This document shows positions 27,154 to 38,629 of a stretch of DNA of 64,000 nt, piece after piece. The stretch's first letter is position 1; each line of letters begins with the position of its first letter. Under the pieces are notes generated by a model. It did no database searches and was not told the DNA's origin. It worked only from the letters and a program-made list of their open reading frames with translations. Origin of the DNA: Rhizobium sp. EC-SD404 (lineage in GTDB: Bacteria; Pseudomonadota; Alphaproteobacteria; Rhizobiales; Rhizobiaceae); NCBI RefSeq assembly GCF_902498825.1, contig NZ_LR701459.1, positions 2,651,890-2,715,889 on the forward strand. Reading direction: 5' to 3'. Made by a program: the position numbers and the translations under genes.

Positions 27154-27855
27154 ATGGGTGAAGAACGTGAAGACGAGATCGTGTGGCATGAGGGCGATAT
27201 GCCTTTTTCCACCCGCTTTGGCGATCATTTTTACTCGCGCGAGAACGGCCTTGCCGAGACCCGTCACGTCTTCCCCGGCGGCAACCGGCTTCAAGCGCGA
27301 TGGCAGGGTGCGGACGATTTCAAAATAGCTGAACTCGGCTTCGGCACGGGTCTCAACATGCTGACGACATGGCAGGCCTGGAAAGCCTCACGCCGCGAGG
27401 GTCAGCATCTGACCTTCACCTCTTTCGAGAAATTTCCCCTGGACGGCGAAACGCTGGGGCGCGCCCTTGCGAATTGGCCGGAGCTTACAGTTGAGGTTGC
27501 GGCCCTCCTCGCAGCTTGGCCAAATCCGAAACCGCTGAAGGATCTCGTCGTCGATCTCGACGATGGCTTTCAACTGCAGCTCATGATCGGCGATGCCGCA
27601 GACCGGCTTGGCAAGTGGAACGGCACGGTCGATGCCTGGTATCTCGACGGCTTCGCGCCGGCCCGCAATCCCGACATGTGGTCGACGGACCTTCTCGCCC
27701 AGGTGTTTGAGAAGACGAGACCGGGCGGTACGTTTGCGACCTACGCCGCGGCCGGCTGGGTGCGGCGCAATCTTCAGGTGGCGGGGTTCACCGTCGAGCG
27801 GCTCCCCGGTCACGGCATGAAGCGCGAGATGCTCGCAGGCACGCGGCCGGCGTGA
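27154..27855 (+). CDS. mnmD: tRNA 5-methylaminomethyl-2-thiouridine methyltransferase MnmD
   Basis: 233 residues. It methylates nm5s2U34 of tRNA to mnm5s2U and corresponds to the N-terminal half of E. coli MnmC. ATG at 27154 follows GGAAG. The SAM site is AELGFGTGLNML near residue 60. Family motifs include FTSFEKFPLD, DAWYLDGFAPARNPDMW and GGTFATYAAAGWVRRNLQ. The FAD partner lies divergently upstream. Confidence 0.92.
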   Translation: MGEEREDEIVWHEGDMPFSTRFGDHFYSRENGLAETRHVFPGGNRLQARWQGADDFKIAELGFGTGLNMLTTWQAWKASRREGQHLTFTSFEKFPLDGETLGRALANWPELTVEVAALLAAWPNPKPLKDLVVDLDDGFQLQLMIGDAADRLGKWNGTVDAWYLDGFAPARNPDMWSTDLLAQVFEKTRPGGTFATYAAAGWVRRNLQVAGFTVERLPGHGMKREMLAGTRPA

Positions 27856-27864
27856 AGCGCAATC

Positions 27865-30933
<3,069 letters not shown>

Positions 30934-31281
30934 GGGTGAGAATGCCGTGGCGCGCTGAACAAAGCGTTAACCATAGAACCCGACGGCATCAGTGGAACGT
31001 TTGGAAACGCACGCGTCATTTTTTGGCCTGTTTGCGACACGGCAGGCCGCATTCCGCATGGCGCGCGCGCCCTCCTTCTGCAACATTATGTTCCGAATTG
31101 ATAAAAATCGTGTCCGTCGGTTGCCAGGATGGAATAGAGGCGTTAGGTTCCGCGCCAACTACTCCCCTATAGCCTCCGCCAGGCCGCGTCCTGCTGATCT
31201 GCACTTCGCATCACTGCGCATTATTCGAGGTTTCATCCACTTGTATTGAAATCCCTCTTGGGAAAAGCTTTAACGGACGGT
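30934..31281. other. Divergent intergenic region, sensor kinase / proV
   Basis: 348 bases without a convincing gene. It must contain the promoters of the kinase (leftward) and of proVWX (rightward). Visible structure is limited to an inverted repeat GGCCTG/CAGGCC with a 12-base loop (31025-31048), preceded by a T-run, and an A/T-rich patch around 31095-31110. I see no confident -35/-10 pair. Confidence 0.5.
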
Positions 31282-32487
31282 ATGGCGAACAAAGTAGAAG
31301 CGAAAAATATCTTCAAGATATTTGGAAACGAGCCCGAACGGGTCTTCGAAATGGTGAGCAAGGGCAATAGCAAGGCGGACATACACGCCGAAACGGGCCA
31401 CACGATCGGCGTCAATGACGCGAGCTTCGAGGTCGCCGAGGGCGAAGTCTTCGTGGTGATGGGCCTCTCTGGTTCCGGGAAATCCACCCTGGTGCGGATG
31501 ATCAACGGATTGATCCCACCGACGCGCGGCCAGATGATGATCGACGGCGTCGACGTGGCGTCGTGCTCGGCCGAGACCCTGCGCAAGGTACGGCGCGAAA
31601 AGGTCGCGATGGTCTTCCAGCACTTCGCCCTGTTCCCCCACAAAACCGTCATCGACAATGTCGCCTATGGCCTGAAGGTGAAGGGTCTGCCCGCTGCCGA
31701 AAGGCGCGAACGATCGTTGAAGGCGCTGGCCCAAGTTGGCCTGGAGACCTACGCAGACAGCTATCCGGAAGAGCTTTCCGGCGGCATGCAGCAGCGAGTC
31801 GGTCTGGCGCGCGGCCTGGCGACCGAGCCCGAGATCCTTTTGATGGACGAGCCCTTCGGTGCGCTCGATCCTCTCATTCGCCGCGATATGCAGTTGGAAC
31901 TTTTGGAACTGCAGCGCAGCCTGAAGAAGACGATCATCTTCATCACGCACGATCTGAACGAAGCGCTGATCCTGGGCGACAAGATCGCCATCATGAAGGA
32001 TGGCAGCTTCGTGCAGGTGGGCACTGCGGAGGAGATCGTGGGCGAACCGGCCGACGAATACGTGCGCGCCTTCACCCAGGACATCGACCGCTCGCGTGTT
32101 TTCGAGGTCGCCGCCATCGCCCGCCCGCCGCTTTCCATCGAAATCAGCGCCGCCGTCTCGGATGCGCTGGCGCGCATGGAAGCCGAAAGCGTGGACGCGC
32201 TTTTCGTCACGGAAAATGGCACACTGCGCGGACAGGTCTTCTATCGCGGCCTTTCTGGAACGGCAGACACAGGCGTGCTGGCACAGCATCTCGACGCTGA
32301 TTTCGCGACGGTGACGCCCGATGCGCACCTGCACGAGCTTTACGGCAAGGCAGCAGCTGGCCTGCCAATTGCAGTCGTGGATGAAACGGGCGCCTTTATC
32401 GGCATCGTCGAGCCGGGCGACATCTTCCAGCAGCTGGTGCGCGGTGAAGAGCATGAGACTGCGCCAACACGCGCTGCAACTGCCTGA
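31282..32487 (+). CDS. proV: Glycine betaine/proline-type ABC transporter ATP-binding protein
   Basis: 401 residues from ATG at 31282 ([15 protein letters not shown]). Walker A is GLSGSGKST at residues 61-69, the signature [15 protein letters not shown] and Walker [16 protein letters not shown]-terminal extension of about 110 residues has the tandem CBS-like shape of osmoregulatory OpuA/ProV proteins, though degenerate. It heads a proV-proW-proX operon for quaternary amine import, for osmoprotection or as carbon and nitrogen source. Choline versus betaine preference cannot be settled from sequence. Confidence 0.92.
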   Translation: MANKVEAKNIFKIFGNEPERVFEMVSKGNSKADIHAETGHTIGVNDASFEVAEGEVFVVMGLSGSGKSTLVRMINGLIPPTRGQMMIDGVDVASCSAETLRKVRREKVAMVFQHFALFPHKTVIDNVAYGLKVKGLPAAERRERSLKALAQVGLETYADSYPEELSGGMQQRVGLARGLATEPEILLMDEPFGALDPLIRRDMQLELLELQRSLKKTIIFITHDLNEALILGDKIAIMKDGSFVQVGTAEEIVGEPADEYVRAFTQDIDRSRVFEVAAIARPPLSIEISAAVSDALARMEAESVDALFVTENGTLRGQVFYRGLSGTADTGVLAQHLDADFATVTPDAHLHELYGKAAAGLPIAVVDETGAFIGIVEPGDIFQQLVRGEEHETAPTRAATA

Positions 32488-32527
32488 GATGGCTCAACCG
32501 CGCACAAGACAGTGGGAGGCTTGAAGC

Positions 32528-33460
32528 ATGTTCAGCCCATCCGACCTTTTTGAAATTCCTTTCGGCGACTGGGTCGATTCCGCCGTCAAGGACTGGCTCG
32601 TTCCCAATTTCCGGCCGTTCTTCCGCTCCCTCCAGGCGCCGATTTCCTTCGTTCTCGATGGGTTGGACGGATTTTTGAATGCGATGCCGATGCTCGTGTT
32701 CACGGCGATCCTCGCCTTCATCGCCTGGCGTACGGCGGGCCGTGGCGTCGCAATCTTCACGGCGCTGGCGCTCGTCTTCCTCGACCTGATCGGGGTGTGG
32801 GGCCAGACGATGACGACGCTTGCCATGATCGTGACGGCCGTCTTTTTCTGCGCCGTCATCGGTGTGCCTGTCGGCATTCTCGCAGCCCGCAGCGACCGGT
32901 TCCTGGCGATCATGCGGCCGATCCTCGATGTAATGCAGACCATCCCGCCCTTCGTCTATCTCGTTCCGATCGTCATGCTGTTCGGCGTCGGCACGGTGCC
33001 CGGCGTCATTGCGACGATCATCTTCGCACTGCCGCCAATCGTGCGGCTGACCAATCTCGGCATTCGCGGCGTAAGGGCCGATCTTGTCGAAGCGGCCTAT
33101 GCGTTCGGCTCCACGCCGTCTCAGGTTCTGTGGGAAGTGCAGCTTCCGCTCGCCATGCGCACGATCATGGCCGGCCTCAACCAAACCCTGATGATGGCGC
33201 TGTCCATGGCGGTCATCGCCGCGCTGATCGGCGCCGGTGGTCTTGGTCTCACCGTCAACACGGGCCTCGGCCGGCTGGACGTCGGAACCGCGATGGAAGG
33301 CGGCATCGGCATCGTCATTCTCGCGATCATCCTCGACCGGATCACGCAATCCTTCGCCGAGCGCAAGGCCGTCGCCACACCGTCGCTCGCAGAGACATTC
33401 CGCGGCTTCTTCAAGCCGTCACGGATCGCGGCACGCGCGACAAACGAAAAGCCCGCCTGA
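32528..33460 (+). CDS. proW: Glycine betaine/proline-type ABC transporter permease
   Basis: 310 residues. The N-terminal about 50 residues are amphipathic and contain VPNFRPFFRSLQAPIS, then several membrane segments follow. The binding-protein-dependent permease motif is in EAAYAFGSTPSQVLWEVQLPLAMRTI (EAA loop). The segment MQTIPPFVYLVPIVMLFGVG is characteristic of ProW. It lies 40 bases after proV. Confidence 0.93.
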   Translation: MFSPSDLFEIPFGDWVDSAVKDWLVPNFRPFFRSLQAPISFVLDGLDGFLNAMPMLVFTAILAFIAWRTAGRGVAIFTALALVFLDLIGVWGQTMTTLAMIVTAVFFCAVIGVPVGILAARSDRFLAIMRPILDVMQTIPPFVYLVPIVMLFGVGTVPGVIATIIFALPPIVRLTNLGIRGVRADLVEAAYAFGSTPSQVLWEVQLPLAMRTIMAGLNQTLMMALSMAVIAALIGAGGLGLTVNTGLGRLDVGTAMEGGIGIVILAIILDRITQSFAERKAVATPSLAETFRGFFKPSRIAARATNEKPA

Positions 33461-33474
33461 CCGCCAAGAAAATC

Positions 33475-33527
33475 GGCCGCCTCTTGCGGGCGGCACGAAA
33501 ACCCTCCGCTTCGGCACCGCGGCGGAG
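33475..33527 (+). other. Two hairpins in the proW-proX gap
   Basis: GCCGCC/GGCGGC (33476-33481 with 33489-33494) and CTCCGC/GCGGAG (33504-33509 with 33522-33527) are two tandem stems between the permease and the binding-protein gene. No T-run follows. They could set relative message stability, as at urtA-urtB, but they are short. Confidence 0.4.
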
Positions 33528-33555
33528 ACCGACAAAACCCAAAGGGAGAACAAAG

Positions 33556-34605
33556 ATGACAGCTTTCGGACGCCTATCCCGCCTCTCCGCCGGTGTTGCG
33601 GCGGCAGCCCTCTGCTTCGCAGCGGCAACGACCGTAGCAGGCGCTCAGGACGCGCAGCCCGGCGAAGGTGTGACCATCAACATGGCACAGCCGACCTGGG
33701 ACACGGGCTATTTCTACACTCAGATCTACAAGCAGATGCTCGAGGAGCTTGGCTACGAGGTCGCAGGCCCAAGCGCGCTCGACAACCCGATCTTTTACCA
33801 GTCGGTCGCCCAGGGCGACATGGACCTCTGGGTCGACGGCTGGTTCCCGCTGCACAACACCTACGAGGAAACATTTGCAGAAGGCGCCGAGAAGGTCGGC
33901 GTGGTTGCCGCCGGTGGTGCGCTTGAAGGCTACCTGATCGACAAGGCCACTGCCGACGAGCACGGCATCGACAATCTGGAAGACTTCAAGGATCCGGAAA
34001 TAGCCGCGCTTTTCGACCGCGATGGCGACGGCAAGGCCGATCTCGTCGCCTGCCCGCCCGGCTGGGGCTGCGAAGTCGGCATCGAGCATCACCTTGACGC
34101 CTACGGCCTGCGCGATACCGTCAACCCGGTGAAGGCCGGCTACAATGCCTCCATGGCCGATGCTGTTGCAGCCTACGAGGCCGGCGAGCCGATCTTCTTC
34201 TACACATGGACGCCGAACTGGACCGTGAACGTGCTGACGCCAGGCGAAGATGTCGTCTGGATCGAAGTGCCGGAGATCGATCTGCCGGAGTCCACCAAGG
34301 GTCTTGAAGATGCGGCCACCATGGCCGGCGTCGAAGGCTGCGTGAACGATCCATGCCAGCTCGGCTTCCCGGCAAACGATCTCGTTCCGGTCGCAAACTC
34401 CGAGTTCCTGGAAGAGAACCCGTCCGTGCGCGCCCTGCTGGAAGCGGCATCCGTGCCGCTGGATGACGTCTTCGCGCAGAACGCCAAGATGTACGAAGGC
34501 GAAAACAGCGAAGAAGATGTCGCCCGCCACGCCTCCGAGTGGATCGAGGAAAACCGTGCCGAAGTCGACGAGTGGCTGACTGCTGCACGAGACGCGGCTT
34601 CCTAA
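33556..34605 (+). CDS. proX: Glycine betaine/proline-type ABC transporter substrate-binding protein
   Basis: 349 residues from ATG at 33556, with AGGGAGAAC upstream. The signal peptide is residues 1-30, ending TVAGAQ. The mature part is an OpuAC-type binding protein: INMAQPTWDTGYFYTQIY, GDMDLWVDGWFPLHNTYEE and EAGEPIFFYTWTPNW contain the aromatic residues expected to cage a quaternary ammonium group. A Cys pair (LVACPPGWGC) and another (EGCVNDPCQLG) suggest disulfides. A terminator follows. Confidence 0.93.
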   Translation: MTAFGRLSRLSAGVAAAALCFAAATTVAGAQDAQPGEGVTINMAQPTWDTGYFYTQIYKQMLEELGYEVAGPSALDNPIFYQSVAQGDMDLWVDGWFPLHNTYEETFAEGAEKVGVVAAGGALEGYLIDKATADEHGIDNLEDFKDPEIAALFDRDGDGKADLVACPPGWGCEVGIEHHLDAYGLRDTVNPVKAGYNASMADAVAAYEAGEPIFFYTWTPNWTVNVLTPGEDVVWIEVPEIDLPESTKGLEDAATMAGVEGCVNDPCQLGFPANDLVPVANSEFLEENPSVRALLEAASVPLDDVFAQNAKMYEGENSEEDVARHASEWIEENRAEVDEWLTAARDAAS

Positions 34606-34632
34606 TCTGAAAACTCTCTAAACAAGCGAGTG

Positions 34633-34657
34633 AACGGGCCCTCCGGGGCCCGTTTTC
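34633..34657 (+). terminator. Rho-independent terminator after proX
   Basis: AACGGGCCC and GGGCCCGTT form a perfect 9-bp stem with a TCCG loop, then TTC. It closes the proVWX operon. The remaining 167 bases before livG hold no gene that I can support. Confidence 0.85.
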
Positions 34658-34824
34658 ATAGGTATGGGCTGCAATCGCAAAGAATCTGCGGCATTTGTGC
34701 AGTGGTCCGCTTCTCTCGCGGCCTTCCATTGCGAATTGCCCGATGCTAGAGGCACCGCCATCGACGTCCCGGAAGAGGGACGCATCCGCGACGAGAAGCG
34801 GCCCAAGGCCGCCCACAGGGAACG

Positions 34825-35643
34825 ATGTCAGCGATCATCGAAGTTAAAAGCGTGAGCAAGCGCTTCGGCGGCTTCCACGCAGTCAACGACTGCACGCTCT
34901 CGGTCGAAAAAGGCTCCGTTACGGGCCTGATCGGTCCGAACGGTGCTGGCAAATCGACGCTGTTCAACATGGTGGCCGGCACGCTGGAACCGACGAGCGG
35001 CACGATCCTGTTCGACGGCGAAGACGTAACCGGCCTGCCCTCGCACGCGCTCTACAAACGGCGTCTGCTGCGCACCTTCCAGATCGCGCACGAATTCTCC
35101 AACATGACGGTTCTGGAAAACCTCATGATGGTGCCGGACAACCAGGCTGGCGAAGGCCTGATCGGCGCCTGGTTCATGCCCGGCCGCGTCAGCCGCGAGG
35201 AAGAAGCGATCCGCCACAAAGCCGAGGAAGTGCTGGACTTCCTGAAGATCACCCATGTGAAGACCGAACTTGCCGGCAATCTTTCGGGAGGCCAGAAGAA
35301 GCTTCTGGAACTCGGCCGAACGATGATGACCGACGCCAAGGTCGTGCTGCTCGACGAGATCGCCGCCGGCGTCAACCGCACGCTTTTGAACGACCTCGCG
35401 TCCAATATCGAACGGCTGAACCGCGAACTCGGCTACACCTTCTTCGTCATCGAGCACGACATGGACCTGATCGCCCGGCTCTGCGACCCGGTTATCGTCA
35501 TGGCGGCTGGCTCGGTGATGACGCAAGGGCACATCTCCGACATCCAGAAAGACCCGCGCGTAATCGAAGCCTATTTCGGCGGCTCGCCGACGGGCAATGC
35601 GACCGTCGCCCACGCCAACCAGGTGGTGGAGGCGCGTCCGTGA
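34825..35643 (+). CDS. livG: Liv-type ABC transporter ATP-binding protein (LivG)
   Basis: 272 residues. Walker A is GPNGAGKSTL, the signature LSGGQKKLLELGRTM and the H-loop VIEHDMDL. Walker B reads VVLLDEIAAGVN: Ile stands where most LivG proteins have Pro (LLDEPxAG), but the catalytic Glu is kept. It starts a livG-livF-livH-livM operon. Related systems import branched-chain amino acids, amides or urea; the substrate here is not defined. Confidence 0.9.
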   Translation: MSAIIEVKSVSKRFGGFHAVNDCTLSVEKGSVTGLIGPNGAGKSTLFNMVAGTLEPTSGTILFDGEDVTGLPSHALYKRRLLRTFQIAHEFSNMTVLENLMMVPDNQAGEGLIGAWFMPGRVSREEEAIRHKAEEVLDFLKITHVKTELAGNLSGGQKKLLELGRTMMTDAKVVLLDEIAAGVNRTLLNDLASNIERLNRELGYTFFVIEHDMDLIARLCDPVIVMAAGSVMTQGHISDIQKDPRVIEAYFGGSPTGNATVAHANQVVEARP

Positions 35644-36344
35644 GCCTGCTCGAAATCCGCAATCTTCATGCCGGCTACGGCCAGATGACGATCCTCAAGG
35701 GGATCGACATGACGCTCGATGCCGGCGAAATCGGCGTGATCGTCGGCCCGAACGGGGCGGGCAAGTCGACCACGCTGAAGGCGATCTTCGGCATGCTGAA
35801 CATCACCGAAGGATCGATCCATTTCGATGGGCACGACATCACCGGCATCAGCCCGGAAAAGCTCGCCGCCCACAAGATCGCGATGGTGCCGCAGGAGCAC
35901 AACGTTTTCGGCACGCTGACGGTGCACGAGAACCTCGAGATGGGCGCCTATACGCGACGCGACGACTATTCCCGCGTGCTTGACGAGGTCTACGAGATCT
36001 TCCCGCCGCTGAAGGAAAAGCGCCGGCAGGCAGCGGGCGAGTTGTCTGGAGGCCAGCGCCAGATGGTCGCCTTCGGCCGCGCGCTGATGATAGAGCCGAA
36101 ACTGATCCTGCTCGACGAGCCGACGGCCGGTCTTTCGCCCATGTACATGTCGGAGATCTTCGACCGCGTGATTGCCATCAACAAGCTCGGCGTGACGGTC
36201 GCCATGGTCGAGCAGAACGCCAAGCAGGCGCTCGCCATCGCCCACAAGGGCTTCGTGCTGGCTAACGGCCAGAATTCCTACACCGACACCGGCCGGGCGC
36301 TTCTCGATAATCCGGAAGTCGCCAAAAGCTTCCTCGGGGGATGA
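35640..36344 (+). CDS. livF: Liv-type ABC transporter ATP-binding protein (LivF)
   Basis: 234 residues from GTG at 35640, in a GTGA overlap with the livG stop. Walker A is GPNGAGKSTT, the signature LSGGQRQMVAFGRAL, Walker B LILLDEPTAGLSP, and the H-loop position has Gln (MVEQNAKQ), normal for LivF. It lies ten bases before livH. Confidence 0.93.
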   Translation: MSLLEIRNLHAGYGQMTILKGIDMTLDAGEIGVIVGPNGAGKSTTLKAIFGMLNITEGSIHFDGHDITGISPEKLAAHKIAMVPQEHNVFGTLTVHENLEMGAYTRRDDYSRVLDEVYEIFPPLKEKRRQAAGELSGGQRQMVAFGRALMIEPKLILLDEPTAGLSPMYMSEIFDRVIAINKLGVTVAMVEQNAKQALAIAHKGFVLANGQNSYTDTGRALLDNPEVAKSFLGG

Positions 36345-36353
36345 TCGACACCA

Positions 36354-37352
36354 ATGAATGAGCTGGTCTTCTTCATCAACAAGGGCATCATCGCCGGTGC
36401 CATCATCGGATCGATCTACGCGCTCGGCGCGATCGGCGTTACGCTGATCTTCGGCATCCTGCGCTTCGCCCATTTTGCCCATGGGGACATGATGACGCTC
36501 GGCGCCTTCATCGCCTATGTGCTTGCCGCCGCACTGGCCGCAGCAGGCTTCGCAGGTCCCCTGCCCATCGCCATGATGGTGCTGCCGATCGTTATGATCC
36601 TCACCGCCGGCATATCGATCGGGATCGACCGAACGTTCTACCAGCCGCTGCGCCGATCAGGTGCAAAAGGCATCGTGCTCGTCATGGCCTCGATCGGCGT
36701 AACACTTATGCTGCAGGGCCTCATCCGCCTTTTTGCCGGCCCCAGTTCGCGCGAGCTCTATTTCAACGAGCCGAAGGATATCTTCCGCATCGAAGTACCC
36801 GGCGCCAACCAGATGATCACCGTGACGGAGCCGCAACTGGCGCTTTTCGTCGTGACGTTGATCTCGGTGGTCGTGCTGCATTACTTCCTGTCGCGATCGC
36901 GCCTCGGCAAGGCGATGCGGGCCGTCTCCGACAACCCGTCGCTGGCGCAGGTCACCGGTATTTCCATCGAAACCGTGGTGCGTGCCACCTGGATCATCGG
37001 TGGCGGGCTGGCGGCATTGGCCGGAACGATGCTCGCACTTGACGTCTCGCTGAAGCCGGATCTTTCCTTCAACATCCTGTTGCCGATCTTCGCCGCGACG
37101 ATCGTTGGCGGCATCGGCCAGCCCTATGGCGCAATCGCAGGCGGCTTCGTCGTCGGATATGCCGAGACGCTCGCCGTCTTCAATTGGTCCGTGCTGCTGC
37201 GCCCGATCGCGCGCTGGACCGACAACGCCTTCGAGGTGCCAGCCTCTCTCGCCATCGTGCCCACCGACTACAAGCTGATGGTGCCCTTCGTCCTCCTGAT
37301 CCTCATTCTGATCTACCGGCCGACCGGCATCTTCAAGGGACGGGTGCTGTGA
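36354..37352 (+). CDS. livH: Liv-type ABC transporter permease (LivH)
   Basis: 332 residues, with about eight membrane segments. LIFGILRFAHFAHGDMMTLGAF is the LivH signature, and AMRAVSDNPSLAQVTGI is the ATPase-coupling loop. Its stop overlaps the livM start by one base (TGATG). Confidence 0.92.
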   Translation: MNELVFFINKGIIAGAIIGSIYALGAIGVTLIFGILRFAHFAHGDMMTLGAFIAYVLAAALAAAGFAGPLPIAMMVLPIVMILTAGISIGIDRTFYQPLRRSGAKGIVLVMASIGVTLMLQGLIRLFAGPSSRELYFNEPKDIFRIEVPGANQMITVTEPQLALFVVTLISVVVLHYFLSRSRLGKAMRAVSDNPSLAQVTGISIETVVRATWIIGGGLAALAGTMLALDVSLKPDLSFNILLPIFAATIVGGIGQPYGAIAGGFVVGYAETLAVFNWSVLLRPIARWTDNAFEVPASLAIVPTDYKLMVPFVLLILILIYRPTGIFKGRVL

Positions 37353-38617
37353 TGACCGATAACCGTCGCGATCTCCTGCTCTTCGCCGGCCTCGGCGTTC
37401 TCTTCGCCATCATCTTCGTCACGCAGGGCACCGCCTATTCGCTGCGCGTGACGGTTGAAGCGCTCTGCTATGCGATGATCGCTTTCGGCCTTTCGCTGCA
37501 ATGGGGCACGGCCGGGCTCTTCAATGTCGGCATCATGGGCTTCATCGCCGCCGGCGCCTTCGCCTCGCTCTTCGTGACCTTCCCGGTCAACCAGGCCTTC
37601 TGGGATTCCGAGGGACCGGCCATGCTGGGCGACGTGCTCGTGAAGGTGCTGATCGGCGCGGCCGCCGTCTTTGCCGTGTCGCGCGCGGGCAAGATCGGAC
37701 TGCCGAAGCCGCTCGTGACCTTCCTGACGCTGGTGACGCTTGCCGTCGCCTACCTGGTCGTCTCGGCGAGCCTCGATCCTGCCGCGCGCTATATCGAGCA
37801 GGAAGCCGGCTTCGTCGGCGGTCTCGGTCTGCCGGTCTATTTCGGCTGGGCCGCAGCCGGCGTGGTTGCCGGTGCCATCGCATGGGTCGTCGGCAAGATC
37901 TGCCTCGGCCTTCGTTCCGACTATCTCGCGATCGCCACGCTCGGCATCGCGCAGATCATCAAGACCTTCCTCAAGAACGCCGACTGGCTGACCCGCGGCA
38001 CGCAAACCGTGTCGCCTCTGCCCTGGCCGGTGCCGGGTGCAGCCGAAGTCGGCTTCACCGCCGCGCGCGCCAGCTACCTCGTCCTGACGGCAGTCATGCT
38101 CGTCATCGTCTACATGCTGCTGCAGCGCGTCTACCACGCGCCTTGGGGCCGCATGATGCGCGCGATCCGCGACAATGAAGACGCGGCCTCCGCCATGGGC
38201 AAGGACGTGACCAAGCGCCGGCTCGAGATCTTCGTCTTCGGCTGCGTCCTGATGGGCATCGGCGGCGCGACGCTCATCCATTTCAACACGATCTTCGATC
38301 CGAACGGCTTCGTGGACCTCAACCACACCTTCCTGATCTGGGTGATGGTGATCCTCGGCGGACCCGGCAACAATCGCGGTGCGATTTTCGGCGCGCTGCT
38401 CGTCTACGTGATCTGGACGATGTCGGAGCCCGTGACGCTCGTCATCTTCGACTATATCCGCACGATCGGGCGCGATCTGTTCGGCTGGCAGGCCCCTGCC
38501 GACCTGAACAGCCGGGCGCTCGCCATGCGTGTCTTCGTCATCGGCCTGACGATCACCATGGTACTGCGCTTCGCACCGAAGGGCGTCATCCCCGAACGTC
38601 TGTCGCGCAAGGCCTAG
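37352..38617 (+). CDS. livM: Liv-type ABC transporter permease (LivM)
   Basis: 421 residues from ATG at 37352, about ten membrane segments. Motifs are GLSLQWGTAGLFNVGIMGF and the coupling loop MRAIRDNEDAASAMGKDV. An insert of about 60 residues in the middle (FPVNQAFWDSEGPAML and following) makes it longer than E. coli LivM core regions, but this is common in alphaproteobacterial variants. It converges on the GGDEF/EAL gene with a gap of only 12 bases. Confidence 0.9.
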   Translation: MTDNRRDLLLFAGLGVLFAIIFVTQGTAYSLRVTVEALCYAMIAFGLSLQWGTAGLFNVGIMGFIAAGAFASLFVTFPVNQAFWDSEGPAMLGDVLVKVLIGAAAVFAVSRAGKIGLPKPLVTFLTLVTLAVAYLVVSASLDPAARYIEQEAGFVGGLGLPVYFGWAAAGVVAGAIAWVVGKICLGLRSDYLAIATLGIAQIIKTFLKNADWLTRGTQTVSPLPWPVPGAAEVGFTAARASYLVLTAVMLVIVYMLLQRVYHAPWGRMMRAIRDNEDAASAMGKDVTKRRLEIFVFGCVLMGIGGATLIHFNTIFDPNGFVDLNHTFLIWVMVILGGPGNNRGAIFGALLVYVIWTMSEPVTLVIFDYIRTIGRDLFGWQAPADLNSRALAMRVFVIGLTITMVLRFAPKGVIPERLSRKA

Positions 38618-38629
38618 GCCAAGCACGAC

